Of a stretch of DNA of 64,000 nt, positions 25,084 to 33,848 are shown one piece after another. A model generated the notes under the pieces. The model saw nothing but the letters and a program-made list of their open reading frames with translations. It was not told where the DNA came from and searched no databases. Position 1 is the stretch's first letter; each line of letters starts with the position of its first letter. Location: NCBI GenBank assembly GCA_030427085.1, contig JAUHXH010000001.1:248001-312000 (forward strand), in the 5' to 3' direction. This stretch comes from Gammaproteobacteria bacterium. GTDB lineage: Bacteria > Pseudomonadota > Gammaproteobacteria > Pseudomonadales > Halieaceae. Position numbers and translations under genes: made by a program.

Positions 25084-25994
25084 CCACACTGCTGGCCAGC
25101 TCCGTGGTGCGCGGCAGTCACCAGGGCGAGAGTCACGGTGGCGTCTACCGCATCGATTTGCAGGCCGGGAAAGTCGATCAGATGCTGGACTGGAACACAC
25201 TCGATATCGACTGGCAGGGCAGGGGCTGGGATCGCGGGTTGCGTGGTATTGCCTTTGACGGGGAGCGTATCTACATCGCCGCCAGCAATGAGCTGTTCGC
25301 CTACGATCGATCGTTTCGCCTGCTGGGCTCGTGGACCAACCCCTACCTGAAACATTGCCACGAAATTTCGGTGTACCGCCGGCGCCTGTACCTCAGTTCC
25401 ACCGGGTTCGACAGCATTCTGGGTTTTGACCTGGACGCAAAGCGATTTTGCTTTGGCTTGCAGTTGGCCCGGGTTGGTAGCCAGTATCAGGCGATGCCTT
25501 TCGATCCGCTGTCACCGAGAGGCCCGCGCGCGGGCAATCGCCTGCACCTGAATAATGTTGTATGCAATCCGAATGGCATGTATATCAGTGGGCTCCACAG
25601 TGGCGGGTTGTTGCGCTTTGATGGGCAGGGCATTGAACCCATCGCCGCCTTGCCCGAGGGTACCCACAATGCCCAGCCTTATGCTTCGGGGATTCTCTAT
25701 AACGACACGGCCGCGGATTGTGTTCGATACGTCACGGCGGATACTGACCTCAGTTTCCCCGTCCCCCGCCTCCCCACCGAACAACTCACGCATACTGATC
25801 TGGGTGACCCGCGCGTCGCACGGGCGGGCTTTGCCCGCGGCTTGTGCGCGATTGGAGAGGGCCTCATTGCCTCCGGCTACTCACCTTCTGGCGTCGCTGT
25901 TCACGACTTGAACGCAGGGCGAACACGCGCCGTAATACAACTCAGTCACGATATCCGCAATGCCATACACGGCCTGGTGATTTGGCCCGGTTGA
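25080..25994 (+). CDS. Beta-propeller-like protein, function unknown
   Basis: This 304-residue protein starts at TTG 25080-25082, which overlaps the TGA of the hydroxylase-like gene, so the two are coupled. It has repeated strands of the type GGVYRIDLQ, GIAFDGERIYIAASNELFAYD, ISVYRRRLYLSSTGFDSILGF, and HNAQPYASGILYND. These look like propeller blades, possibly of the TIGR03032/DUF4915 group. There is no signal peptide. A GLHSGGLLRFDG blade and a conserved-looking HLNNV block are visible. It may be a binding or lyase-like partner of the hydroxylase. It is convergent with the TPR-sulfotransferase gene, 7 nt from its end. Confidence 0.65.
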   Translation: MTTLLASSVVRGSHQGESHGGVYRIDLQAGKVDQMLDWNTLDIDWQGRGWDRGLRGIAFDGERIYIAASNELFAYDRSFRLLGSWTNPYLKHCHEISVYRRRLYLSSTGFDSILGFDLDAKRFCFGLQLARVGSQYQAMPFDPLSPRGPRAGNRLHLNNVVCNPNGMYISGLHSGGLLRFDGQGIEPIAALPEGTHNAQPYASGILYNDTAADCVRYVTADTDLSFPVPRLPTEQLTHTDLGDPRVARAGFARGLCAIGEGLIASGYSPSGVAVHDLNAGRTRAVIQLSHDIRNAIHGLVIWPG

Positions 25995-26001
25995 AACCGT
26001 G

Positions 26002-27990
26002 TTACCAGGGATAACGTTCCCGCACGGGAGCCAGTACGCTCTCCAACTCGCCCAGGTGTTCGGCGTAGTGGCGCCAGAATCCGACCCCGCGAGTGTAAAT
26101 GGGTTGGCGTACCTGCTCTGAACTGGCGGTGCGCACGGCACGTTCGGTGCGATAAAAATCGACACAGCCCTGTTCGAACGGTAACTCGAGGAAGTCGAGT
26201 ACACGGCGCACTTGCGATTCCAGGTCGGCCACGGTGTCCTCATAGTTCACGCGCAACACCTTGCCCGGAAGTACCGCGTCCCAGTGATCCATCATCCGCA
26301 AATACTGCAGATAGTATTCACCCATGTCAGTCTGGTCGTAACTGAAAGTCTGGCCGCGGGCGTAGAGTTGCTTCAGATTGCCCAGGCAGGCGTCCATTGG
26401 GTGGCGGCGTGCGTCAATAATGCGTGCGTTGGGCAAGATGGCGTGAATGAAGCCGATGCTCGGAAAATTGTTGGGCATTTTGTCGATGAACCGGGGGCGG
26501 TTCAGGGTACGATGCATTTCGCTGGATCGCAGGTAGTCGCGGCCCAGGGACTCAAGCCGGTCGGCATCGAGTTCGGCCATTACCTGCGGATAACTCTGCC
26601 CCTCCCGCTGCCCCGCTAACCCGGTGGTGATGCGGCCGATGTAAGGTAGTTCCGCAGTGCCCTCCACCTGGCTGTGACTGGCGATGATCTGCTCCACCAA
26701 TGTTGAGCCCGATCGCGGAATGCCCAGCACGAAAATTGGCGAGGCATCTGCACAGCCCGCGCCCCGGATGCGCTCGAAGTACGCTTCATCAAAAAATGAA
26801 ACCAGGGCATTGTTGCTGACTTCAGTCTGTACCGGATCGTATTGGACCAGCGTGCGCTGCTGGGCATTGCCCCGTTCAAAATACTGCCAGGCCCGGGTGT
26901 AGTCCGATCGCGCCTCCCAGGCCATGGCCAGGGCGAACAGAAGATTGACGGCAGATTGCTCCGGCAGGTCGTTGCGCGACAACTGCTGTTCCATTGCCGA
27001 AATGTCGCTGTCACTGAACTGGAAGGTTTTCAGGTTGGCCAGGCTGTACCAGGCCTCGCCGCCACCAGGCTTGGCGGCGATACACCGCCGGTAGGCGTCG
27101 ATCGCTGCATCCTGATGCCCCAGCGTCTTTTGCATATGGCCCAGTCCCAACAGGGCGCCGGCATGTTTGGGGGAAAGTGCCAAACAGCGTTCGTAGGCCT
27201 GTGCGGCTTCTTCCGTGCGAGCGGCTGGGCCCAGGGAGGCGCCCAGTCGGAAATGAACGCGCGGGTTATCGGGGTATTGTTCCAACATGGCCTGGTAGTG
27301 CGCGATGGCGTCTGGATAGCGCTCTTGTTCACGCAATAGCTTGCCCAGATCGAATTGCGCCTGCTGGTGATCGGGTGCGTGTTGCAGCGATTGGCGCAAT
27401 AGCGCCTCCGCCTCGTCGGGTTCGCCCGCGGCGGCGGCTATCAGACCAAGGAGTCGCAGCGCGTCTACATGGTCCGGTTTCTGTTGCAGGATTCGGCGGC
27501 ATAAACCTTCAGCCTCTTTCATCCGGCCGGCACCGTGATGCTCAGTTGCCAGTGCCATCATGCGGCGCAGGGGGTTCAGGGCGAAGGCAGCTTCAAAGGC
27601 GGCATCCGCGCCGGCACCGTCGCCGAGGGCGGCCAGGGCCCGGCCGAGATTGAACTGGGCGGCTTCCAGTTTGGGGTTCAGGCGCAGCGCCTGACGCAAC
27701 CAGGGCAGGGCCTCCTGATGACGCTGCTGGCGTACTAATAACAGGCCCAGGTCCTCGTAGGGTTTGGCGAAGGTAGGCGCAAGTTCCGTTACCCGCCGTA
27801 ATACCGACTCCGCTTCCGGGTACTGCCCCTGCTTGCCCAGAATGGCCCCTTGCAAACCGAGTAGGTTCACATCGTCCGGGTGTTGTTCCAGCAGGCGCTC
27901 GCAGGCACTTAGCGCCGGTTTTGCTTTCCCTTCGTGAAGTTGAGCCAGAATCTGGTTGAATTGTTCGCGGGAGACGGTGGGGCCTTGCAT
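26002..27990 (-). CDS. TPR-repeat sulfotransferase
   Basis: This 662-residue protein starts at ATG 27988-27990; the frame is open 19 codons further but that part looks unlike a protein start. Residues 1-315 are about eight or nine tetratricopeptide repeats (A-L-L-R and G-P patterns every 34 residues). A PAPS-dependent sulfotransferase domain follows. The 5'-phosphosulfate loop is VLGIPRSGST at 421-430, and RHPMDACLGNLKQLYARG carries the 3'-phosphate-binding arginine. There is no signal peptide or membrane segment. TPR-sulfotransferases act on unknown peptides or sugars. PAPS can come from cysC-sat at 11-13 kb. It faces the hydroxylase-propeller pair. Confidence 0.9.
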   Translation of the reverse strand: MQGPTVSREQFNQILAQLHEGKAKPALSACERLLEQHPDDVNLLGLQGAILGKQGQYPEAESVLRRVTELAPTFAKPYEDLGLLLVRQQRHQEALPWLRQALRLNPKLEAAQFNLGRALAALGDGAGADAAFEAAFALNPLRRMMALATEHHGAGRMKEAEGLCRRILQQKPDHVDALRLLGLIAAAAGEPDEAEALLRQSLQHAPDHQQAQFDLGKLLREQERYPDAIAHYQAMLEQYPDNPRVHFRLGASLGPAARTEEAAQAYERCLALSPKHAGALLGLGHMQKTLGHQDAAIDAYRRCIAAKPGGGEAWYSLANLKTFQFSDSDISAMEQQLSRNDLPEQSAVNLLFALAMAWEARSDYTRAWQYFERGNAQQRTLVQYDPVQTEVSNNALVSFFDEAYFERIRGAGCADASPIFVLGIPRSGSTLVEQIIASHSQVEGTAELPYIGRITTGLAGQREGQSYPQVMAELDADRLESLGRDYLRSSEMHRTLNRPRFIDKMPNNFPSIGFIHAILPNARIIDARRHPMDACLGNLKQLYARGQTFSYDQTDMGEYYLQYLRMMDHWDAVLPGKVLRVNYEDTVADLESQVRRVLDFLELPFEQGCVDFYRTERAVRTASSEQVRQPIYTRGVGFWRHYAEHLGELESVLAPVRERYPW

Positions 27991-28136
27991 GTTAGTGTGT
28001 TCGTACGTGAAGACAACGCACAGTTTACCACCGAGGTGTTGGGACACTGGTAGTGGAATCTATCCCTCTGGGGGAGTGGACCCCATTCTTTCCCCCGTGT
28101 ACGGTGCTCAACAGAATCACCTTCGCAGGGCGACCC

Positions 28137-29507
28137 ATGCACGCAGACCTGAAAGATTTTCTCCAACGCTACCCGGACACTCAGATGCTGGAATTGCTGG
28201 CGGTGGATATGAATGGCATCCCCCGCTGCAAACGCCTGCACCGCAGCGAGTTTGACAGTTTCTTCGCCGGGAAGCAGAAATGCCTGGCCAGCCTGCCGCT
28301 GGTCAACACTGCCGGCGAGTTCCGAGATGAAGTGGATGAACGCCTTATCGCCGGTGAACCCGATGTGTTGTTGCTTCCAGTGTCGGGTAGTCTGGCGCCA
28401 ATACCCTGGTTGGACAGTCCCACCGCGCAGGTGTTTGCCCGGTTCTGTGAACTGGATGGATCGCCTGCCTGGATGGACCCGCGCACTATCTTGAGCCGTG
28501 TGGTCGAGCGCCTTGCCGCCGACGATCTACACCCGGTGATTGCCACCGAGATGGAGTTCTACCTGCTCGAGGAGGGGGAGGGCGGTGCCCCGAAGCCGAA
28601 GACCTCGCGGGTACCCGGTACCTCAATGTCCCAGACAGGCGTTCAGTTTTCCCTGCCGGAGGAACTGTGGGACAACGAGGACTTTCTGGAAGACGTGCGC
28701 ATCGCCTGTGAGCTGCAGAGTGTACCGATGACCACCGTACACGCGGAATTCGGCAGCGGGCAGTTCGAAATCAATACCCGACATGTGGATGACCCTTTGC
28801 TGGCCTGCGATCACGCGGTGCTGTTGAAGCGCATCGTGAAGGGGGTGGCACGCCGTCAAGGCAGCGCCGCCTGCTTCATGGCCAAGCCCTTTGCCGGCCA
28901 GACCGGTAATGGCCTGCACATCCACGTGAGCCTGTATAACGGTGCCGGCGAAAACCTGTTCCACGATCCCGCCAGCGAGGCGGTGCCCGCCATCAGTGAC
29001 ACCATGCGCCATGCCGTTGGCGGGCTGGCGGACACCATGGCCGACGCGATGGCCATTTTTGCGCCCAACGCCAACTCCTATCGCCGGCTGGAACCGGGAA
29101 ATTACGTACCCCTATCACCCCTGTGGGGTTACAACCACCGGGACATGGCCCTGCGTCTGCCGGTGGCGGGTGCCAAAGATACCCGGATTGAACATCGCGT
29201 GGCGGGTGCGGATGCCAACCCCTACCTTGTGGTGGCCGCGATACTTGCCGGCATTCACCACGGCATCACCCAGGATTGCGACCCCGGGCCGATGGTAGAG
29301 GAGGGGACAGCACTGGCGGACTACCCCTGTACCTTGCCGCGGCGCTGGGATGCCGCGCTGGATGCCTTCGAAGCATCAACAGTGCTGCACGATTACCTGG
29401 GCGCGGACTACTGCAGTGCCTTTGCCAGCATGCGCCGGGCCGAGAATGAGGCTTATCACGCGCAGATTCCGGAACTCGACTATCAGTGGTATCTGCGGGC
29501 GGTGTAG
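28137..29507 (+). CDS. Glutamine-synthetase-family amide ligase
   Basis: This 456-residue protein starts at ATG 28137-28139 with AGGG 7 nt upstream; the open frame begins 28 codons earlier. It has the GS fold: an N-terminal beta-grasp part (LELLAVDMNGIPRCKRL) and a catalytic domain with ATEMEFYLLE, HAEFGSGQFEIN, KPFAGQTGNGLHIHVSLYN, NSYRRLEPGNY and RIEHRVAGADANPYLV. Length and wording fit the GlnA-like/PuuA group that joins glutamate to amines or polyamines, not classic GlnA with its adenylylation loop (about 469 residues). The substrate amine is unknown. It is divergent from the TPR-sulfotransferase gene. Confidence 0.88.
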   Translation: MHADLKDFLQRYPDTQMLELLAVDMNGIPRCKRLHRSEFDSFFAGKQKCLASLPLVNTAGEFRDEVDERLIAGEPDVLLLPVSGSLAPIPWLDSPTAQVFARFCELDGSPAWMDPRTILSRVVERLAADDLHPVIATEMEFYLLEEGEGGAPKPKTSRVPGTSMSQTGVQFSLPEELWDNEDFLEDVRIACELQSVPMTTVHAEFGSGQFEINTRHVDDPLLACDHAVLLKRIVKGVARRQGSAACFMAKPFAGQTGNGLHIHVSLYNGAGENLFHDPASEAVPAISDTMRHAVGGLADTMADAMAIFAPNANSYRRLEPGNYVPLSPLWGYNHRDMALRLPVAGAKDTRIEHRVAGADANPYLVVAAILAGIHHGITQDCDPGPMVEEGTALADYPCTLPRRWDAALDAFEASTVLHDYLGADYCSAFASMRRAENEAYHAQIPELDYQWYLRAV

Positions 29508-29545
29508 GAGCGCCCGCGCAGCAAGGCCAGGCCGCGGGGTAAATA

Positions 29546-29575
29546 TTGCTCCACGCGGTGAGCACTTGATAGAAT
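29546..29575 (+). promoter_or_regulatory. Candidate sigma-70 promoter for purC
   Basis: TTGCTC at 29546-29551 and TAGAAT at 29570-29575 are 18 nt apart, about 70 nt before the purC start. A GGGCG/CGCCC-like stretch follows in the leader. This is a pattern match only. Confidence 0.45.
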
Positions 29576-29646
29576 GCGCCCTCACTCGACCCTGACCTTG
29601 CGCGTGCCCTTTTGGGCGTGCGTACCACTGTATATGGACTGTCCCT

Positions 29647-30750
29647 ATGAGCCTTGCCGATAAAGTTCTGGCGGTAAACAACGATCTTCCCATTCGCACC
29701 GGTGCCCCGGTTCACTCCGGCAAAGTGCGCAGCGTGTACTGGCTGACCGAAGCCGACAGCGCCCGACTGATCCGCGAGCGCGGTTACAACGTGGCCCCCG
29801 ACGCACCGCTGGCAATTATGGTGATTTCCGATCGCATCTCTGCCTTCGACTGCATCTGGCACGGCGAAGGTGACATGCGCGGAGTACCGGGCAAGGGCAC
29901 GGCGCTGAACGCTATTTCCAACCACTGGTTCAAGCAGTTCCGCGCCAAGGGGCTGGCCGACAGCCACATTCTGGAAATTCCGCACCCGCTGGTGTGGATC
30001 GTCCAGAAAGCGCAGCCGGTGATGATTGAAGCGATCGCCCGCCAGTACATTACCGGCTCCATGTGGCGTTCCTATTCCAAAGGCGAGCGCGAGTTTTGCG
30101 GTATCACCATTCCGGATGGCCTGGAAAAAGACCAGAAGCTGCCGGAGCTGCTGATTACCCCCTCCACCAAAGGTATCCTGGAAGGTATTCCGGGCGTGCC
30201 GGCAGTGGACGACGTGAACATTACACGCGCCGATATCGAAAATAATTTCGCTGCTTTCAACTTCCGTTCCCTGGCGGACATCGATCGCTATGAAGTCCTG
30301 CTGAAAGAGGGCTTTGACCTGATTTCCGCTGAGCTGGCAGCGCTGGACCAAATCTTCGTGGATACCAAATTCGAGTTTGGCTACGTGACTGATGCCCAGG
30401 GTCAGGAAAAGCTGATTTACATGGATGAAGTGGGCACCCCTGATTCATCCCGCATTTGGGACGGGCCGTCCCAGCGCGAAGGTAAAGTGGTCGAAAAGTC
30501 CAAAGAGGGCTTCCGTCAGGCCCTGCTGTCTCACTTCCCCGATCCGGATATCCTGCTGAACAAGGACCGCATGGACGAGCGCAGCGCACTGGCGCGTGAC
30601 AACGCCTTGCCCACGCAGATGCTGATGGACGTGTCTGACACCTATCTCGGCATTGCCGAGAAAATCGTCGGCCACAAGCTGGAAGTGTCCGATAACCCCC
30701 GCGCCGAAATCATCGCCACCCTGTTGGATGATTACGGCCTGATCGACTGA
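29647..30750 (+). CDS. purC: Phosphoribosylaminoimidazole-succinocarboxamide synthase, long form
   Basis: This 367-residue enzyme makes SAICAR from CAIR and aspartate in purine synthesis. Motifs include GKVRSVY (about 24-30), the SDRISAFD block (59-66), [23 protein letters not shown] and the C-terminal [15 protein letters not shown]. coli PurC has 237 residues. This protein is the longer type with inserts and a C-terminal extension, seen in several marine Gammaproteobacteria and in yeast Ade1-like forms. It stands alone after a sigma-70-like promoter. A DUF442 gene follows 10 nt after its stop, so a small operon is likely. Confidence 0.95.
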   Translation: MSLADKVLAVNNDLPIRTGAPVHSGKVRSVYWLTEADSARLIRERGYNVAPDAPLAIMVISDRISAFDCIWHGEGDMRGVPGKGTALNAISNHWFKQFRAKGLADSHILEIPHPLVWIVQKAQPVMIEAIARQYITGSMWRSYSKGEREFCGITIPDGLEKDQKLPELLITPSTKGILEGIPGVPAVDDVNITRADIENNFAAFNFRSLADIDRYEVLLKEGFDLISAELAALDQIFVDTKFEFGYVTDAQGQEKLIYMDEVGTPDSSRIWDGPSQREGKVVEKSKEGFRQALLSHFPDPDILLNKDRMDERSALARDNALPTQMLMDVSDTYLGIAEKIVGHKLEVSDNPRAEIIATLLDDYGLID

Positions 30751-30760
30751 GACGCTAACC

Positions 30761-31162
30761 ATGCAGGTTATCTCGCTGACAGACACCTTCGCCGTCGCCG
30801 GTCAGATTTTGCCCTCTGAGATGGGTGAGATCGCGGCGGCCGGCTACAAGGTCCTGATCAATAATCGCCCGGATGGTGAAGCACCGGAGCAGCCCCCGGA
30901 AGCCGTGATTCGCGCGGCTGCCGAGGAGGCCGGTCTGGAGTATCACTACATGCCGGTGAATGCGCTCAACTTTCCCGGTGAGCAGCCCGAACTCTACGCG
31001 GCGCTGGCAAATGACGCGGAGCGCCCCGCGCTGGCGTTCTGCCGCACGGGTACGCGTTGCACCAATCTCTGGATTACTACCGGCCCTGCTGCCGAGCGCG
31101 ACGCGCGCATTGCCCACGGCCGCGCGCTGGGATTCGATCTCAAACTCGCCCTGTCCTGCTAG
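30761..31162 (+). CDS. DUF442/TIGR01244-type phosphatase or sulfurtransferase-like protein
   Basis: This 133-residue protein resembles beta-lactamase-hydrolase-like (DUF442) domains, which share the tyrosine-phosphatase fold. The loop LAFCRTGTRCTNL (about 90-102) has the CxxGxxC/R arrangement of a cysteine-phosphatase P-loop. The VLINNRPDGE block near 31-40 and YHYMPVNA near 63-70 are family features. Related domains link to sulfide oxidation or persulfide dioxygenases, and the role here is unknown. It follows purC by 10 nt. Its 3' end overlaps the convergent GNAT-C39 gene by 23 nt. Confidence 0.85.
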   Translation: MQVISLTDTFAVAGQILPSEMGEIAAAGYKVLINNRPDGEAPEQPPEAVIRAAAEEAGLEYHYMPVNALNFPGEQPELYAALANDAERPALAFCRTGTRCTNLWITTGPAAERDARIAHGRALGFDLKLALSC

Positions 31163-32315
31163 GCGCTGACGAGCCCTCACGCCGAATCGCAACGGCAGTG
31201 CGCAGGCGCTCCGCCCCAAACGCGGACATTTTGTCAAAGTCGTCGCGGGCGATGGGCAGGTGCTGGCAGTCCAGCGGCAACTGCTGATTTGGTGTCAGAT
31301 CCGGGTCGTGCACATACAGGCAGTGCTCGTCGATATGTGTCAGACACACCCAGTGCGGGGCTTTCTTGCCGTCGAGGCGATAGGTGCTGATCAAAACCAG
31401 TACGGCGTAACCGGCGGCCAGCCAGTCCGACAAAATCGCCTGTGACACATCCTGATAGATCACCGACACCTTCTGTGTTCTGGCCCTATCCAGAAACTGC
31501 TGGTGCACCAGACCGATAATCTGCTTCTTCTCCTCGCTGCGTACACTTTCCACAAACAGTGGCTTATTGGTGTTGAGATACACCTGGGCCTCAAATCCCC
31601 GCTGCCGAGCGGACAGCGCCAGCCCCACCGGGTGACAACCACCGTGCCCGGAGGTCATAAATATCGTGGTAGCCTCGCGCCAGATATCCAGTTCCAGGGT
31701 TTGGTTCAGTGCCGGTTCGTCAGGCATCTGGGAGGCCATTGCCATCATTAACGACGCGGGGCCGCAGGTGAACTCGGTGGTTTGTTGATACCACGGAATC
31801 GGCTGGGCGTCTGACAAGCCCTGCCCCTGAAAACGAGCCACGCGGATACGTTTCTGCATCCGCAGGGCATCACCGCGATCTTCGTAGTAATCGCTGTATT
31901 CGCCGAATACCCGGTAGCCCTGAGACTTGTAGAGGGTGACCGCGGTGGTATTGGACCTGGCTACCTCCAGGCGCATAAAGATTCGGCCCCGTTCGGCCGC
32001 TTGCGATTCGAGGCGAGTCAGCAGTGCCGCACCGACGCCCTGGCCTCGGGCACGCTTTGCCACGGCCAGCGAATACAGTCGGGCAAGGCGCGTGCCACGG
32101 TGCAGCCAGACCAGGCCATAGCCCAGCAAACCCTGAGCGTGTTCCGCCAGCAACAGCACACCGTGCTCGGCCTTGATCCAGTGGCGTAAGCTGCGCCGAC
32201 TGAGACGATCGCTGTCGAAGCTCTGGCGCTCCAGTTCATCCAGCGCATCGAGGTCGGCCACCGAGGCCAGGCGATATTTATGGTCAGGCTCGCCTGAGAC
32301 AGAATCAGCGTCCAC
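31140..32315 (-). CDS. GNAT acetyltransferase fused to a C39-like cysteine peptidase
   Basis: This 391-residue protein joins two enzymes. Residues 12-155 form a RimI-like GNAT acetyltransferase with the acetyl-CoA motif RGQGVGAAL (90-98). Residues about 170-345 form a papain-like C39-type peptidase (DUF3335-like) with Cys184 in FTCGPASL, His321 in PHWVCLTH and Asp337 in VHDPD. This triad is complete. Its start overlaps the RimK-like gene by 11 nt, so the two are coupled. The fusion is known next to RimK-like ligases and suggests that a peptide is both acylated and trimmed. The substrate is unknown. Confidence 0.9.
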   Translation of the reverse strand: MDADSVSGEPDHKYRLASVADLDALDELERQSFDSDRLSRRSLRHWIKAEHGVLLLAEHAQGLLGYGLVWLHRGTRLARLYSLAVAKRARGQGVGAALLTRLESQAAERGRIFMRLEVARSNTTAVTLYKSQGYRVFGEYSDYYEDRGDALRMQKRIRVARFQGQGLSDAQPIPWYQQTTEFTCGPASLMMAMASQMPDEPALNQTLELDIWREATTIFMTSGHGGCHPVGLALSARQRGFEAQVYLNTNKPLFVESVRSEEKKQIIGLVHQQFLDRARTQKVSVIYQDVSQAILSDWLAAGYAVLVLISTYRLDGKKAPHWVCLTHIDEHCLYVHDPDLTPNQQLPLDCQHLPIARDDFDKMSAFGAERLRTAVAIRREGSSAPSRTGRV

Positions 32316-33792
32316 GCAATTCCAGCCTGCGCTGAAACTCAGCCATCACCTGCATATAGAGTTCATTGCCCAAATAGGCATCTTCCACCTTGTGATCAAT
32401 GCTGGGGTTATCGTTCACTTCAATCACATAGACGTGATTGTCTTTCTGCTTCAGGTCTACGCCGTATAAACCTTTGCCCACCACGTTGGCAGACTTGACA
32501 GCTGCATCAAGTACGATTTTGGGTACTTCGAAGGTGGGCAGGGTTTCAAAGCCCCCGGAGCTGAAACGCTTGGAACTATGGTTATAAATCTGCCAGTGGT
32601 TGCGCGCCATGTGATAGCGGCAGGCGTAAATCGCCCGGCCGTTCAGTACACCGATACGCCAGTCGAAATCGGTGTACAGATACTCTTGCACCAAGGCCAA
32701 CGCGCTCTGTTGAAACAGCTCACTCAACCTTGACTGCAGTGCCTCCCGATCTGTGGCCTTGAATACACCGTTGGAAAAAGAACCCTCAGGCAACTTCAAT
32801 ACCAGTGGATATTCGAATTGTTGCTCGATTTCGTTCAGCGTTGCTTCGTCGGAATTCATGACGACCTGGGTTTTCGGGCTCGGGACGCCGTGGTAACTGA
32901 ACGCATCGTGCAGAAAAACCTTGTTACAGCAACGCAGGATGGAATCCGGATCATCTATCACTACCAAACCGGCACTTTCCGCCTTGCGGGCAAGTCGGTA
33001 AGTGGGGTGGTCAATGGCGGTCGTCTCGCGAATAAACAGCGCGTCGAACTGGTTAAATTGCAATAGCAGTTGTTGTGAGGTCACCGGCTCGGCGTAGATG
33101 TTGAGTTTCTTTGCCGCCTTCACAAAGCGCGCGATGGCCGCCTTGTCACTGGGCGGATGGGGTTCATCCGGATTGACCAGAATCGCCATCTCCCAACGCG
33201 CGGCTTTGCGCTGTACGGGCTCGCGCCAGACAGCGTCGGTAAAAATTGTCAGGCCAATCAGGAACTGCGTTTTGTTGTCGTTCCCCAGTTGCCTGTACGA
33301 GCTACGGCGCACAGAGGCGCTGACACTTTCCCCCTGGTGTTCAAACACTACCTTCAGAATCGGCGCGGGAAAACGCTCATACAGGGAGCTCGCCAACTTC
33401 TGCAATGCAGTACTGTTCGGCGCATTACTGTCCACTGTGCCAAAGTAGATAAACAGCTCATTCGGCACATGGCCGCTGTCCTGCGTTTCATGAGGGAGAC
33501 TGAAGGACAGCTGCGTCTGGTCCTCGTGACCCTCAATGCGCAGTTCGTTGATAGTTTTTACACTCGGCAAGACCTTGTGATTGCGAGCTTCCGCCAGCAG
33601 CGAACAGTAGTAACCTTTGCTTAAATAGTTCAGGGTGTCGCACAGGTTGATAATACGGGTGCGCGGTTCGTTAAGTTTTGGATATCCCTTCAGGTATTGA
33701 TCAAAGGTGATGACCTCCAATTGCGCAGCGTCAGTCAGGGCAGAAAATTCCTCGACAACGCCTTCATCAACCACGATGAGTGTTTTATGCAT
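32305..33792 (-). CDS. RimK-type ATP-grasp amide ligase with an RLAN N-terminal domain
   Basis: This 495-residue protein has an N-terminal region of about 200 residues that fits the RimK-like ATP-grasp N-terminal (RLAN) domain, with TLNYLSKGYYCSLLAEAR near 52-69. A C-terminal ATP-grasp fold follows (about 290-470). The ATP-grasp signs are YPLVLKLPEGSFSNGVFK and EVNDNPSI at 458-465, which holds metal ligands. Such ligases add amino acids, often glutamate, to a peptide or protein carboxylate. It is the middle of a minus-strand trio with the M42-like gene 56 nt upstream and the GNAT-C39 gene overlapping downstream. Confidence 0.9.
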   Translation of the reverse strand: MHKTLIVVDEGVVEEFSALTDAAQLEVITFDQYLKGYPKLNEPRTRIINLCDTLNYLSKGYYCSLLAEARNHKVLPSVKTINELRIEGHEDQTQLSFSLPHETQDSGHVPNELFIYFGTVDSNAPNSTALQKLASSLYERFPAPILKVVFEHQGESVSASVRRSSYRQLGNDNKTQFLIGLTIFTDAVWREPVQRKAARWEMAILVNPDEPHPPSDKAAIARFVKAAKKLNIYAEPVTSQQLLLQFNQFDALFIRETTAIDHPTYRLARKAESAGLVVIDDPDSILRCCNKVFLHDAFSYHGVPSPKTQVVMNSDEATLNEIEQQFEYPLVLKLPEGSFSNGVFKATDREALQSRLSELFQQSALALVQEYLYTDFDWRIGVLNGRAIYACRYHMARNHWQIYNHSSKRFSSGGFETLPTFEVPKIVLDAAVKSANVVGKGLYGVDLKQKDNHVYVIEVNDNPSIDHKVEDAYLGNELYMQVMAEFQRRLELRGR

Positions 33793-33848
33793 GCTGATGT
33801 GCTCTAAATCGGTGCTGGCACCGACAAATAGTGATGATCAAATGAGGT

